Source: Spirochaetales bacterium (GTDB lineage: Bacteria; Spirochaetota; Leptospiria; Leptospirales; Leptonemataceae). Taken from it: a DNA stretch of 64,000 nucleotides. Both the position numbers and the translations under genes were made by a program. Below the pieces are notes generated by a model. It did no database searches and was not told the DNA's origin. It worked only from the letters and a program-made list of their open reading frames with translations. The stretch is from contig JABTUL010000004.1 in NCBI GenBank assembly GCA_015075425.1, forward strand, positions 124,001 to 188,000, written 5' to 3'. Positions 16,716-25,865 of the stretch are shown one piece after another (within the stretch, counting starts at the first letter, position 1; every line of letters begins with the position of its first letter).

Positions 16716-17897
16716 ATGAATGGCAAGATGAGAATCTTAAAGTCTTTTTCCGGGCTCCTGGTCTTAGCACTCTGCCCAATATTTAGCACGGCGCTTCTGG
16801 CAGAAAAAGTGGAGGGTGGTGTATCGATTGGTTACGGGAATCTTTTTTCGGACCTCGAAGCGCGGACCCGCGATGATGCCTTTTTTCGTAACGGGCAGGT
16901 GGGTGAGGGACAGGCCCATGGCCCCTGGCGGGGGAATTTCGCTTCTCCCTACCTTGATCTGTTTGTGCGCTACCAGCGGGAATTGACTCCGCGCGAGATC
17001 AAAGATGAAACGCGTGACATGGCTCTTTTGCTGACAGCGCGAGAAGAGTTACGTGCGGCCCGTTTTACGCATGGAGTGGGTCGTTATGACAAAAACATGA
17101 TCGACGCAGAATCCGTTGCTGCATCGGGACGCAGCAAGCGTGAGTATTTAGAGCGCAACCGGGACTATGAAGCGGGTCTGCAGTTTCCGCTGAGTCGCGG
17201 GAAATTGTTTTTGATCGGCATTGTGGGTCAGAGGGAACATGAATGGGAGATGAAGGTAAGGACCACGGCAGTGGGTCTTAGCCAGAATTGGGCCGTCCTT
17301 ACCCGTGATGATAAAAATGCCAATACGCTGCAGGCGCGTGCGCTGGGTCAGTATGCTGGCGGCGGGATCCGTTATCTCCTGGCCCGTCGAGTCTGGTTCC
17401 TTGGGGAGTACCGGCATTTCCAGCAGCTGCAGGGAAAAGCTCAGTTCAGGGATCGGCAGGATGACTTCTTCTTATACTTTGGTCCTGGCGCGGGCACTGC
17501 GGGAAACCCCACCTGGGCTTACAGGCAACTGTACTCGGCTGGCCAATCGGGTTATCTGGTATCAGGCTACGGCTGGAATGCCGGAGTGCGCATTGATCTG
17601 TTGCCCTTTGTATACCTGACCGTCAAGTATGCGCACGAGGAAATGGTCCGCAGTTTCCCCCAGTATGTTACGGCCTTTCAAGCCGCCATCCTGGCCCGGG
17701 AAAAAGATGCCAATATCAACGTTAGCACCAGTTCCTCTGTACCCGCAGAAGAGAAGGAATTGATTTCGGATTACCTGATCTTTGGTCGCAAGCAAGCGCA
17801 TCGCTCCAGTCATGTCCAGGTCAGTGCTACCTTTGCCCTGAATTTTGATCGGATCAACAATGAGTACTACGATGCAGAAGGCGATCACTACGATTGA
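16716..17897 (+). CDS. Predicted outer-membrane beta-barrel protein
   Basis: A 393-residue protein with a signal peptide (hydrophobic 'SGLLVLALCPIFSTALLAEK'). Mature sequence is made of alternating-hydrophobicity strands with aromatic ends, e.g. GGVSIGYGNLFSD, SPYLDLFVRYQRE, AGGGIRYLLARRVWFLGEY and YLVSGYGWNAGVRID. It is not a recognised porin family. ATG 16716 and ATG 16728 are both possible; neither has a strong ribosome-binding site. Divergent from the CsgG-like gene. Confidence 0.65.
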   Translation: MNGKMRILKSFSGLLVLALCPIFSTALLAEKVEGGVSIGYGNLFSDLEARTRDDAFFRNGQVGEGQAHGPWRGNFASPYLDLFVRYQRELTPREIKDETRDMALLLTAREELRAARFTHGVGRYDKNMIDAESVAASGRSKREYLERNRDYEAGLQFPLSRGKLFLIGIVGQREHEWEMKVRTTAVGLSQNWAVLTRDDKNANTLQARALGQYAGGGIRYLLARRVWFLGEYRHFQQLQGKAQFRDRQDDFFLYFGPGAGTAGNPTWAYRQLYSAGQSGYLVSGYGWNAGVRIDLLPFVYLTVKYAHEEMVRSFPQYVTAFQAAILAREKDANINVSTSSSVPAEEKELISDYLIFGRKQAHRSSHVQVSATFALNFDRINNEYYDAEGDHYD

Positions 17898-17970
17898 GCC
17901 GGGAAAAAATGATTTTACTGGAAGGGCGTTTGTCTTAAAAGGGTGATAAACGCTATAAGGACGGAATAGA

Positions 17971-18225
17971 ATGGGTTTTTTATCATGGATAGCAATTGGC
18001 CTTGTGGCCGGGGCGCTGGGAAAGTTTCTCCTGCCGGGAAAGGATCCGGGGGGCTGGTTTATTACGATTCTGATCGGTATCGCCGGCGCTCTTCTGGGGG
18101 GTTACATCAGTTCTTACCTGGGCTTTGGCACGGTGACGGGGTTCTTTGATCTGAAAAGTCTGGCGATCGCAACCGGCGGATCCATTATCCTGCTTCTGGC
18201 TTACCGTCTGGTGAAAAGTAAGTAA
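17971..18225 (+). CDS. GlsB/YeaQ/YmgE-family small membrane protein
   Basis: An 84-residue protein with three hydrophobic segments and the family signature 'SWIAIGLVAGALGKFLLPGK' then 'GWFITILIGIAGALLGGY'. This family (old name transglycosylase-associated protein) is often stress-induced; its biochemical role is not settled. A good Shine-Dalgarno (AGGACGG) precedes ATG 17971. Upstream lies an imperfect inverted repeat GCGTTT...AAACGC (about 17928-17954). Confidence 0.88.
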   Translation: MGFLSWIAIGLVAGALGKFLLPGKDPGGWFITILIGIAGALLGGYISSYLGFGTVTGFFDLKSLAIATGGSIILLLAYRLVKSK

Positions 18226-18240
18226 AATTTCTTTGACTGT

Positions 18241-18265
18241 GCCGCAGGGGCTTTGAATCTGCGGC
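18241..18265 (+). promoter_or_regulatory. Hairpin abutting the fbaB start codon
   Basis: GCCGCAG (18241-18247) and CTGCGGC (18259-18265) are perfect 7-bp inverted repeats around an 11-base loop; the ATG of fbaB follows at 18266. The only purine-rich ribosome-binding candidate (CAGGGGC) lies in the left arm and loop. It could modulate translation of fbaB. There is no T-run, so a terminator is unlikely. Confidence 0.45.
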
Positions 18266-19321
18266 ATGGAAATTGCAAAAATCAGAGAACTTTTAGGAGC
18301 GGATGCGGACGGTCTTCTCAGTCACAGCGCAAAGGTTCCTAAAAATCGGCTTCATCTTCCCGGCCCGGACTTCATCGATAGAGTCTGGCGCGATTCAAAC
18401 CGCACGCCGCAGGTTCTGCGCAGCATTGGTGCTCTTTACAATCACGGTCGGTTGCGGGGTACAGGATACGTTTCCATTCTCCCCGTAGACCAGGGAATTG
18501 AACACAGTGCCGGGGCCTCCTTTGCACCCAATCCGGACCACTTTGATCCCGAGGGCATTATCAAGCTGGCCATTGAAGGTGGCTGCAATGCTGTTGCCTC
18601 TACGTATGGCGTTCTGGCCATGTGTTCGCGGCGTTATGCGCATAAAATCCCTTTCATTGTAAAGCTCAATCATAATGAATTTTTGAGTTATCCCAACACC
18701 TATGATCAAATTATGTTCGGTACGGTGAGAGAAGCGTGGAACCTGGGTGCCACCGCAGTCGGGGCAACCATTTACTTTGGATCCGATGAAAGCAAGCGTC
18801 AAATCATTGAAGTATCAGAGGCATTTGAAGAAGCTCATGAACTGGGGATGGCCACCATACTGTGGTGTTACACGCGCAACAGTGCTTTCAAAACGGCTGA
18901 GAAAGATTACCATGTTTCTGCGGACTTAACCGGCCAGGCCAACCATCTGGGCGTTACCATTCAGGCAGACATCATCAAACAAAAGCTACCGGAAAACAAT
19001 GGCGGCTACAATGCCCTGAAATTTGGGAAAACGCATCCCAAAGTATATTCCGAGCTGAGTTCCGATCATCCCATCGACCTGACTCGTTACCAGGTGCTCA
19101 ACTGTTATGCAGGCCGCGCGGGCCTTATCAATTCCGGCGGAGCATCCAGCGGGGCTGCGGATTTAGCGGAAGCTGTAAAAACGGCGGTAATCAACAAAAG
19201 AGCGGGCGGGATGGGACTCATCTCCGGTCGCAAAGCTTTTCAACGGCCCATGGCTGACGGTGTAGCCCTGCTCAATGCCATCCAGGACGTATACCTCTGT
19301 TCCGATGTAACGGTAGCCTGA
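18266..19321 (+). CDS. fbaB: Class I fructose-bisphosphate aldolase FbaB
   Basis: Cleaves fructose 1,6-bisphosphate to glyceraldehyde-3-phosphate and dihydroxyacetone phosphate by a Schiff-base mechanism. The 351 residues match E. coli FbaB almost end to end from memory: '[20 protein letters not shown]', '[14 protein letters not shown]', '[20 protein letters not shown]' (with the Schiff-base lysine region) and '[17 protein letters not shown]'. Start ATG 18266 agrees with the family. selU follows after a few bases. Confidence 0.95.
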   Translation: MEIAKIRELLGADADGLLSHSAKVPKNRLHLPGPDFIDRVWRDSNRTPQVLRSIGALYNHGRLRGTGYVSILPVDQGIEHSAGASFAPNPDHFDPEGIIKLAIEGGCNAVASTYGVLAMCSRRYAHKIPFIVKLNHNEFLSYPNTYDQIMFGTVREAWNLGATAVGATIYFGSDESKRQIIEVSEAFEEAHELGMATILWCYTRNSAFKTAEKDYHVSADLTGQANHLGVTIQADIIKQKLPENNGGYNALKFGKTHPKVYSELSSDHPIDLTRYQVLNCYAGRAGLINSGGASSGAADLAEAVKTAVINKRAGGMGLISGRKAFQRPMADGVALLNAIQDVYLCSDVTVA

Positions 19322-19331
19322 TTCGGAAACC

Positions 19332-20360
19332 ATTCTACTCGCACCGGAGGATCTTCTAACCGATTCCCCTGTTGTAGACGTGCGTTCTCCGGCCGAGTAC
19401 GCCCGGGGACATATCCCCGGGGCGCTTTCCCTGCCCCTTTTCAGCGATGAAGAGCGCGCCCGGGTGGGAACTCTCTACAAAGAGAGCGGTCGCCTGCCGG
19501 CCATACTCAGCGGCCTTTCGATAGTCGGTCCCCGTCTGGAAGCTATGGCCCGTGAGGCGCTGGCGCTCTGTCCTGATGGGCGGGCCCTGCTTCACTGTTG
19601 GCGCGGAGGCATGCGTAGCCGGGCGGCAGCTTTTGTTTTTAGCACCGTGGGTATCGAGACGCGCCTTCTTGCCGGTGGCTACAAGGCCTTTCGTAGTTTT
19701 GCCCGTTCTTTGTTTGAGCGGCCCCTGCCCTATGTTGTGCTCGCCGGCAAAACAGGCTCCGGGAAAACCCGGGCGCTAAACGATCTTGCCCTTGCCGGCC
19801 ACCAGGTGCTGGATCTGGAACATCTGGCCAGGCATCGCGGGTCGGCCTTTGGCGATTTCGATTGCCCGCCCCAACCCTCGCAGGAACAATTTGAAAATGA
19901 CATTGCCCATTGCCTCATGCGCATGAAAGCAAACCACTTGATCTGGGTGGAGTGTGAAAGCCGACTGCTGGGCCGACTGGAGATACCGCGTGTTTTACAG
20001 GAGCGTTTCCATGCCGCACCGGCGATTCAGCTGGATGTGCCGGTAAAGGATCGCATCGCCTGGCTGGTGGAGGAGTACCGTGCCGCTCCCAAGGAAAGGT
20101 TACTGTCCGGCCTTCTGGCTATTCGCAAACGACTGGGGGATGATCGGGTGAAGAAAGCCCGGCAGGCCCTCGACGACCAGGATCGATCGCTCTTTGCCGG
20201 CATCGTGCTGGATTATTATGATCGGACCTATGAGTACGGAATGAGTCGCCGCAGCGGAGAAAGGTGGCATTTCCCGGTGGAAAGGTTACCGCTGGACAGG
20301 GATCGATTGCTAAAATTTGCAGAGCAAAAAGGATTGGGGGAGTCCGGCACTTTCGGATAA
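19332..20360 (+). CDS. selU: tRNA 2-selenouridine synthase SelU (MnmH)
   Basis: Replaces sulfur by selenium in 2-thiouridine at the wobble position of certain tRNAs, using selenophosphate. N-terminal rhodanese domain with catalytic Cys in LLHCWRGGMRSR; C-terminal P-loop domain with Walker A AGKTGSGKT and LEHLARHRGSAFG. The first standard start codon is GTG 19380, which would remove the rhodanese first strand; 'LLTDSPVVD' upstream is clearly conserved. In-frame codons upstream are only ATT 19332, CTC, CTT and CTA; GGAGG lies at 19346-19350. I list ATT 19332 (342 aa) as a provisional start. Directly upstream of selD, its selenium donor. Confidence 0.85.
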   Translation: MLLAPEDLLTDSPVVDVRSPAEYARGHIPGALSLPLFSDEERARVGTLYKESGRLPAILSGLSIVGPRLEAMAREALALCPDGRALLHCWRGGMRSRAAAFVFSTVGIETRLLAGGYKAFRSFARSLFERPLPYVVLAGKTGSGKTRALNDLALAGHQVLDLEHLARHRGSAFGDFDCPPQPSQEQFENDIAHCLMRMKANHLIWVECESRLLGRLEIPRVLQERFHAAPAIQLDVPVKDRIAWLVEEYRAAPKERLLSGLLAIRKRLGDDRVKKARQALDDQDRSLFAGIVLDYYDRTYEYGMSRRSGERWHFPVERLPLDRDRLLKFAEQKGLGESGTFG

Positions 20361-20365
20361 GGTAT

Positions 20366-21397
20366 ATGGAAACAGAAGTTCGGCTCACACAGTACAGTCA
20401 TGGTTCCGGTTGCGGATGCAAACTGGCCCCGTCTGTTCTCACAGAAATGCTCAAAGACCAGTGGACGGCACCGGATGCGAATCTGCTGGTGGGTAACGAT
20501 ACCCGCGACGATGCTGCCGTGTATGATCTCGGGAGCGGTCCGTATCTTTTGTCCACCACAGATTTTTTCATGCCTGTGGTCGATGACCCCTATGATTTTG
20601 GTCGTATAGCCGCAGCCAATGCTATCTCTGATATCTATGCCATGGGCGGGCGGCCCATCATGGCCCTGGCTATCCTTGGCTGGCCCATCTCCAGTCTTTC
20701 TCCGGCTGTGGCCGCCCGGGTTCTGGCCGGTGGCAGGCATACCTGTAAAGAGGCGGGCATCGCCATCGCCGGTGGACATAGCATCGATAGTCCGGAGCCG
20801 ATTTTTGGTCTTGCTGTCAGTGGACTTTGCGAACGCGAAAACCTCCGGCGCAACCACACGGGCCGTCCCGAAGATCTGTTGTATCTCACCAAGAATCTGG
20901 GCGCCGGTATTTTAACCACCGCTCTCAAGCGTGGAGTGCTTTTAGAGGAGCACAGGCAGGAGGTTGTGACTTCCATGCAAAAGCTGAATCGTGTGGGCGA
21001 AGAACTCGCCCGTCTTCCCTGCGTCCATGCGATGACGGATGTTACCGGATTTGGTCTGGCCGGCCATCTGCTGGAGATGTGCGCACAGGATCTCTCCGCG
21101 GAAATCTGGCCGCAGGCCCTACCCCGCCTGGGTGGCATTAAGGATTACATAGCAAAACAGTGCCTGCCGGGTGGGCTTGAGCGCAATTACCGGAGTTTTG
21201 GCGAAAGTCTCGCTGCCATGCCCGAAGAATTGCGCTGCCTTCTGTGCGATCCGCAGACATCTGGAGGTCTTTTGATCGCCACGGATCCAGCAGGACGTGC
21301 CGAAGTAGAGCAGTTGCTGGCCCGCCACGGTAATTTTCTGAAACCAATGGGAAGGCTCCTGCCTCGTGGTTCATTACCTATCACCGTAAAAGATTGA
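20366..21397 (+). CDS. selD: Selenide, water dikinase SelD
   Basis: Makes selenophosphate from selenide and ATP. The active-site segment LTQYSHGSGCGCKLAP starts at residue 7; it uses Cys, not selenocysteine, and keeps the essential Lys. Other signatures: NDTRDDAAVYDL, DFFMPVVDDPYDFGRIAAAN, 'AMTDVTGFGLAGHLLEM' and CDPQTSGGLL. METEV at 20366 is the start; the frame is open to 20264 but that part lies inside selU. 343 residues, normal length. The pair selU-selD indicates selenouridine tRNA modification; no selA or selB is in the window. Confidence 0.95.
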   Translation: METEVRLTQYSHGSGCGCKLAPSVLTEMLKDQWTAPDANLLVGNDTRDDAAVYDLGSGPYLLSTTDFFMPVVDDPYDFGRIAAANAISDIYAMGGRPIMALAILGWPISSLSPAVAARVLAGGRHTCKEAGIAIAGGHSIDSPEPIFGLAVSGLCERENLRRNHTGRPEDLLYLTKNLGAGILTTALKRGVLLEEHRQEVVTSMQKLNRVGEELARLPCVHAMTDVTGFGLAGHLLEMCAQDLSAEIWPQALPRLGGIKDYIAKQCLPGGLERNYRSFGESLAAMPEELRCLLCDPQTSGGLLIATDPAGRAEVEQLLARHGNFLKPMGRLLPRGSLPITVKD

Positions 21398-21427
21398 CAG
21401 GTTTTAGCGCCACTTGCAGGCTCGGGC

Positions 21428-22624
21428 ATGGCGATAGTTCAGGGTCTGGCCGTACTGGTATTTCTGACTTTTTTTCCCTGGCTTTCTATCGTGCTCTCTC
21501 GCAAATCCAGGGTTCTTGATGCTATAGGTCCTGTTGTTTTATGTTATGCCGGAGGTGCGCTCCTTGTCAATTTGGCCGGCCTGCATTTCCAGACCGATAA
21601 GCCTGCAGACCTTGCCGATACGATCCTCAAAGAGCTAACCGGGATATCAGTGGTTCTGGCCATTCCGCTCCTGCTCTTTGGCACGCACTTTTTGAAATGG
21701 CTGCGCATCGCACCGCAGGCCGTAAAATCGTTTGCTCTGGTGATTTTGAGTGTAACGGTCATTGGCTTTCTTTCTGTTTTGATGTTTCGGAATTCTTATG
21801 CAGATCGCGCTGAAGCCAGTATTGTAGCCGGCATGCTCATGGGAGTCTATACCGGTGGCACGCCCAATTTGAGCAGCATTGGCCGGGCCCTGGGAGCGCC
21901 GGCTGAACTTTTTGCTTTGATCAATGCCGCGGATGTTATCTGCGGCGGAATCTACTTGCTTTTTCTTTTCACTCTGGCCAAGCCTTTGCTCTCGCGCTTC
22001 TTGAAACCCTTTGAGCCGGCCAATCGCGATGACCTCGATCACGAAGAATTCAAGGCAGCAGCGTTCTGGAAGGATTTACAGCCGGGCAGGATGCTGCTGG
22101 TTATTGCTGCGGCGCTTTTATGTGTTGGTCTGGGATTTGGCCTGGCCACGCTCTTTCCGCGTATCAATGAAAAAGGCGAAGCCGTTCCGTCTGAAACGAT
22201 TCTTTTCCTGTCACTGACCACCTTTGCCATCGCTTTTTCCTTCGTGGAACGGATTCGCGAGACCAGAGGGATCTTTGACCTGGGAAACTATCTTATTTTG
22301 ATCTTCTGCACAGCTATCGGGATGAGCATCAGTCTGCCGCAACTCTTATCGGCCGGCGGGACGGTTTTTCTCAATCTGGCTTTTATGATGACGGGCTCCG
22401 TGGTTTTACATTTCTTTCTGTGCTGGATCTTCAAAATTGATGTTGATACGGCCATCATTACCAATGCTGCCGGGATTTACGGCGCTCCGTTCATTGTGCC
22501 CGTAGCCGATGCTATAAAAAACAGAGCGGTCATTGTTTCCGGTATCACAACAAGCCTTGCCGGTTATGCTCTGGGGAACTATCTCGGGATTTCTCTGGGT
22601 AATCTTTTTCTCAATCTGCCCTGA
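21428..22624 (+). CDS. DUF819-family multi-spanning membrane protein
   Basis: A 398-residue integral membrane protein with about ten TM segments. The pattern 'GGTPNLSSIGRALGAPAELF' in the middle and 'AIITNAAGIYGAPFIVPVAD' near the end are typical of the DUF819 (YjcL-like) family, which looks like a transporter with two inverted halves. Substrate unknown. It follows selD by 30 bases and converges with batB after 20 bases, with no obvious terminator between. Confidence 0.8.
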   Translation: MAIVQGLAVLVFLTFFPWLSIVLSRKSRVLDAIGPVVLCYAGGALLVNLAGLHFQTDKPADLADTILKELTGISVVLAIPLLLFGTHFLKWLRIAPQAVKSFALVILSVTVIGFLSVLMFRNSYADRAEASIVAGMLMGVYTGGTPNLSSIGRALGAPAELFALINAADVICGGIYLLFLFTLAKPLLSRFLKPFEPANRDDLDHEEFKAAAFWKDLQPGRMLLVIAAALLCVGLGFGLATLFPRINEKGEAVPSETILFLSLTTFAIAFSFVERIRETRGIFDLGNYLILIFCTAIGMSISLPQLLSAGGTVFLNLAFMMTGSVVLHFFLCWIFKIDVDTAIITNAAGIYGAPFIVPVADAIKNRAVIVSGITTSLAGYALGNYLGISLGNLFLNLP

Positions 22625-22644
22625 ACCCCCCGGTGTCAGCGGAG

Positions 22645-24411
22645 CTACCACCACAGGGACTTCTCGCCGCCGCTTCCTTCCTTCCATTTTTCCATGCGCT
22701 TCGGGCTCATCTGTGACTGAGCATTTTGTTTGTAGGAGGCGCCTCCGGATTTCTTGCGGATGCGAGCCATTTCCACCTGCAACTGCCCTTCCTGCTCCGG
22801 GCTCAGTCCTCCGGTGCTCTGCCCGCTGGCCGATCCCGGGCCTTTCTCACCCGGTCCCGGCCCGCCCTCTGGCGGGCCCGATGGTGGGGGACTGGCATTT
22901 GCCGAAGCATTGGACGGACAGTCGGGATTTTCTTTTAGGGCAGCCAGTTCTTTTTCGATAAAGGCATCATTCTCCGCTGCCTGCCTGGAAAGCGGTTCCT
23001 CTTTGCGGCGCAGGGGTCCGGCCTGAAAGCGCAGTCGTGCTGCTTCCCAGAGTTCCCGGGTCCGCTGCAAATGACACATCGCGGGGTCTTTTTCCTTCTG
23101 TCCCCATTCATAGAGCAAAACGCCATCGTTGAAAAGCGCAGCGGCAAAATCGCCTTCCAGTTGCATGGCCTTCTGGTAAAGGTCGTGTGCCTGCGAATAG
23201 TTCCCTTTTTCCCGCTCAACGCGTGCCTCATTGTAAAGCGGAACTTCGCTGCGAACACCCAGGCTCTGGCTTTTGAGAAAGGATTCGCCGGCATTCTCCA
23301 TAGCCGAGGAATGAAAAAAGACGATTCCTTCTTCATTGTAGAGATGGGCTTTCCACAGATTCCACTGGCAGGAGAGGAAGAGAGGTAGCGCCAGCAGGGG
23401 CAGAGACTTGAGCCGGCGGGCAAAAGCGCTGAAGCCACCCTCAAGGAGGGTGAGAACGAGCGCCAGCCAGAGGAAGGTGCCCGTGTGGTATTTGCGCCCC
23501 TGCACCTGTATGGCCCGAAGATCGGTCTGGCTTTCATCAAGCCAGGTAGAGATTTCCTCGTGAATCTCTTTATGAAACACAGAGAATGTACCGTCCGTAG
23601 CCCGGGCGATGGCCTGCAGATGACTGTCCATGCGAGCGGTATGAATTTCTGAATGAACGCGCTTCTCTTTGAGTCCGGCCAGGACATCTTCAGGATGGAA
23701 AAGGTTGAGATTCACTCCGTCCTCTGAACCAATGGCAACCGTATGGATGCGGACGTTTTTTTCCGCAAAAAGTTGCAGCGGCTGTTCGTAGGGATCAGCG
23801 AAATCCTCCGGAATTTCCCCATCGCTTAAAATAAGAATCTGAGTTATGCGATCAGCAGGCAGGCGTAAGAGCGCGGTAAGCAATCGGGAAAAGCTTGTTC
23901 CCGATTCACCCCAGGCATGCTCCGTTAAATTTCCCAGCATCTCCTGCAAGGCTGCGTGATCCTTTGTGGCCGGTGCATGGTAGGCAACGGCACCGGAAAA
24001 GGTATACAAACCAAAGCGATCCTCCGGCCTTGACTGGATCAGGGATTGTGCCAGAAGCTTTGCACTTTCAAACCGCAACTGCTTGCCTGTCGGGGCCTCG
24101 ACATCAGAGGCCAGCATGCTCAATGAGGCATCAAGACAGATCAGAATGGACGTGCTGCGGTCTTGTACTTCAACTTCACCGCGGCTGTAGGGGCCGGCCA
24201 GCGCAAAAAGAAGGGCAGCGCAAATCGTGGTTATGAGAGTAGCATGCAGGGCCAGGAGCAATGGACTGTAGGCTGTGATCCGGTGCTGGCGTGCCGGGGC
24301 AACATTCTGACGGATGAAGGTTAGAGCCAGCCATTGCTGGCGATAAATCCAGAAGAGTAGCGGGAGGATGAAAATCGCAAGCAGAAGGATAAAGGGGCGT
24401 TCCAGCATCAT
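22645..24411 (-). CDS. batB: BatB-like vWA protein fused to a TPR/BatC-like region
   Basis: A 588-residue inner-membrane protein. TM segments at about 10-25 and 55-72; von Willebrand A domain from about 85 with MIDAS residues in DASLSM; third TM near 315; a short TPR block ('YSQAHDLYQKAMQLEGDFAA') near 415; and a Gly/Pro-rich tail. Separate BatB and BatC genes are usual in Leptospira-type Bat operons; here they appear fused. Bat proteins are linked to aerotolerance and oxidative stress, although the mechanism is uncertain. Start overlaps the batA stop by four bases. Confidence 0.88.
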   Translation of the reverse strand: MMLERPFILLLAIFILPLLFWIYRQQWLALTFIRQNVAPARQHRITAYSPLLLALHATLITTICAALLFALAGPYSRGEVEVQDRSTSILICLDASLSMLASDVEAPTGKQLRFESAKLLAQSLIQSRPEDRFGLYTFSGAVAYHAPATKDHAALQEMLGNLTEHAWGESGTSFSRLLTALLRLPADRITQILILSDGEIPEDFADPYEQPLQLFAEKNVRIHTVAIGSEDGVNLNLFHPEDVLAGLKEKRVHSEIHTARMDSHLQAIARATDGTFSVFHKEIHEEISTWLDESQTDLRAIQVQGRKYHTGTFLWLALVLTLLEGGFSAFARRLKSLPLLALPLFLSCQWNLWKAHLYNEEGIVFFHSSAMENAGESFLKSQSLGVRSEVPLYNEARVEREKGNYSQAHDLYQKAMQLEGDFAAALFNDGVLLYEWGQKEKDPAMCHLQRTRELWEAARLRFQAGPLRRKEEPLSRQAAENDAFIEKELAALKENPDCPSNASANASPPPSGPPEGGPGPGEKGPGSASGQSTGGLSPEQEGQLQVEMARIRKKSGGASYKQNAQSQMSPKRMEKWKEGSGGEKSLWW

Positions 24412-25397
24412 AGCATGGGCCTGCGATAAAGAAAGCTGCGCCAGGCAAGCCAGAGAATAAAGGCAATCAGGCTCGCGTAAAGAAGCGGACCGTCGCGTGG
24501 TATTTTGAGCTCAAGACGGCGGATTTCGAGAGGCGTGCGGCTTAGCCGGCCCAGGTCAGCCATAAGTGCGGCCAGAGCGCTGTCATCATGGGCCCGGAAG
24601 TAACGACCGCCACCCGCCTGTGTGATAGCTTCCAGTTGTTTATCATCCAGGCTGGTTTTAAGGATGACATCACTGCTGGTGATGAAGGGTTTCCCGTTCA
24701 CATATACTTCCACTTCTTCCGGGCCGGCCATGCCAATAATAAAAAGTTTTATATTTTCTGCATAAACCATTTGTGCTGCCTGTCGGGGATCCATGCCGCT
24801 GGAATTTTCGCCATCGGTGATGAGAACAATTGCCTGATCTCTATCCTTGATGCGACTGCGCCGCAGACTATCCATAGCATAAACCAGGGCATCGCCTATG
24901 GCCGTGCCCCCTCCATCCACGTGGTCAATCATTTCGTAGGACAGGCCTTCGAGCATTTCCAGCAGTGCCTGATGGTCTGTTGTTAGCGGGGTTTGAGTGA
25001 ATACTGCACCGGCAAAGGCGTACATTCCGATGCGATTGTGTCCGCTGCGTTTGATGAATTCAGCCGTCGTTTTTTTGAGTGCTTCCAGCCGATTGGGCTG
25101 GAAATCCGCAGCCTGCATGCTGGCGCTGATATCGAGCACAAGAGCAATATCAATGCCCTCCTCTTCCACTCGATCATAGCTCTCTTTTGTCTGCGGCCCG
25201 GCCAGAGCCAGAAGGAGCAAGCTCAGCAGGCAGGCTTCCAGAAACATTCCTGTCGGCCGCAGCAGCCGACTTCCGCCCGGTGGACTGGCAAGGACTGGAT
25301 CGGTTTTTTGCTCCAGACGATTTCGCACGATGACCCAGATCCAGGCTACGGGTAGAAGAAAGAACATGAAAGGATACTGCCAGCTGTATTCAAGCAT
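24408..25397 (-). CDS. batA: BatA-like vWA protein
   Basis: A 329-residue membrane-anchored vWA protein: N-terminal TM segments (about 8-24 and 52-67), MIDAS motif DISASM, 'DGGGTAIGDALVYAMDSL' and 'ITDGENSSGMDP', then a C-terminal TM ('LYASLIAFILWLAWRSF'). It lies in the conserved order moxR - DUF58 - small membrane protein - batA - batB. The start overlaps the preceding stop by eight bases. vWA pairs activated by MoxR ATPases commonly assemble or check envelope complexes. Confidence 0.88.
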   Translation of the reverse strand: MLEYSWQYPFMFFLLPVAWIWVIVRNRLEQKTDPVLASPPGGSRLLRPTGMFLEACLLSLLLLALAGPQTKESYDRVEEEGIDIALVLDISASMQAADFQPNRLEALKKTTAEFIKRSGHNRIGMYAFAGAVFTQTPLTTDHQALLEMLEGLSYEMIDHVDGGGTAIGDALVYAMDSLRRSRIKDRDQAIVLITDGENSSGMDPRQAAQMVYAENIKLFIIGMAGPEEVEVYVNGKPFITSSDVILKTSLDDKQLEAITQAGGGRYFRAHDDSALAALMADLGRLSRTPLEIRRLELKIPRDGPLLYASLIAFILWLAWRSFLYRRPML

Positions 25398-25863
25398 GAT
25401 GAGCCTGCTTTTGTCGTTTTGCTTGAACGACTTTTCTGGCCCGCTGGATCAACTGCCGGAAGCTTTCCCGGTCAGGAGTGAGAGATCCAAATTGCCAGTG
25501 ACAGAGTTCAAGGAAGAACCCGCCGCTTACCAGATGCTTTTCAATTTCTCTGGCAGTCATTTCTTCTATCTGCATTCCGGTGCTCTTCTCTAAAGTTTCT
25601 TTGAGCAGCCGGGAGAGGTCGTGGCAGCCCTGCCTGTAGTCGCCGTGCTTCTGTGTTTGTTCTTGCAGTTGCAAAAGCCAGTCGGTTGAATTTACTTCTT
25701 CCTTTTTGACCTGCGGGCGCCGCCGATTCAAATAGAAGTACAGCCCCGTAAAGAGAGCGATCAAAAAGAGAAGTCCGAAGAACATCAGGGTCACAATCTG
25801 CTCAAGGAGCGGTGGCAGAATATGTAAGGGTCCGTGGTAGGAATGGGGCAGCAGAAGCTCCAT
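25390..25863 (-). CDS. Single-TM protein of the bat operon (DUF4381-like)
   Basis: A 157-residue protein with one TM segment at about 22-46 ('IVTLMFFGLLFLIALFTGLY') and a helical cytoplasmic part. Position between DUF58 and BatA, length and layout agree with the DUF4381-like proteins found in these operons, but I see no diagnostic motif. Overlaps the batA start by eight bases; separated by two bases from the DUF58 stop. Confidence 0.7.
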   Translation of the reverse strand: MELLLPHSYHGPLHILPPLLEQIVTLMFFGLLFLIALFTGLYFYLNRRRPQVKKEEVNSTDWLLQLQEQTQKHGDYRQGCHDLSRLLKETLEKSTGMQIEEMTAREIEKHLVSGGFFLELCHWQFGSLTPDRESFRQLIQRARKVVQAKRQKQAHHA

Positions 25864-25865
25864 AC

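Noticed and set aside
18241-18265. Rho-independent terminator before fbaB
   Set aside because: The hairpin has no following T-run and touches the start codon, so a regulatory reading is better.
20264-20365. N-terminal extension of SelD
   Set aside because: Entirely inside selU and before the conserved SelD start METEV.
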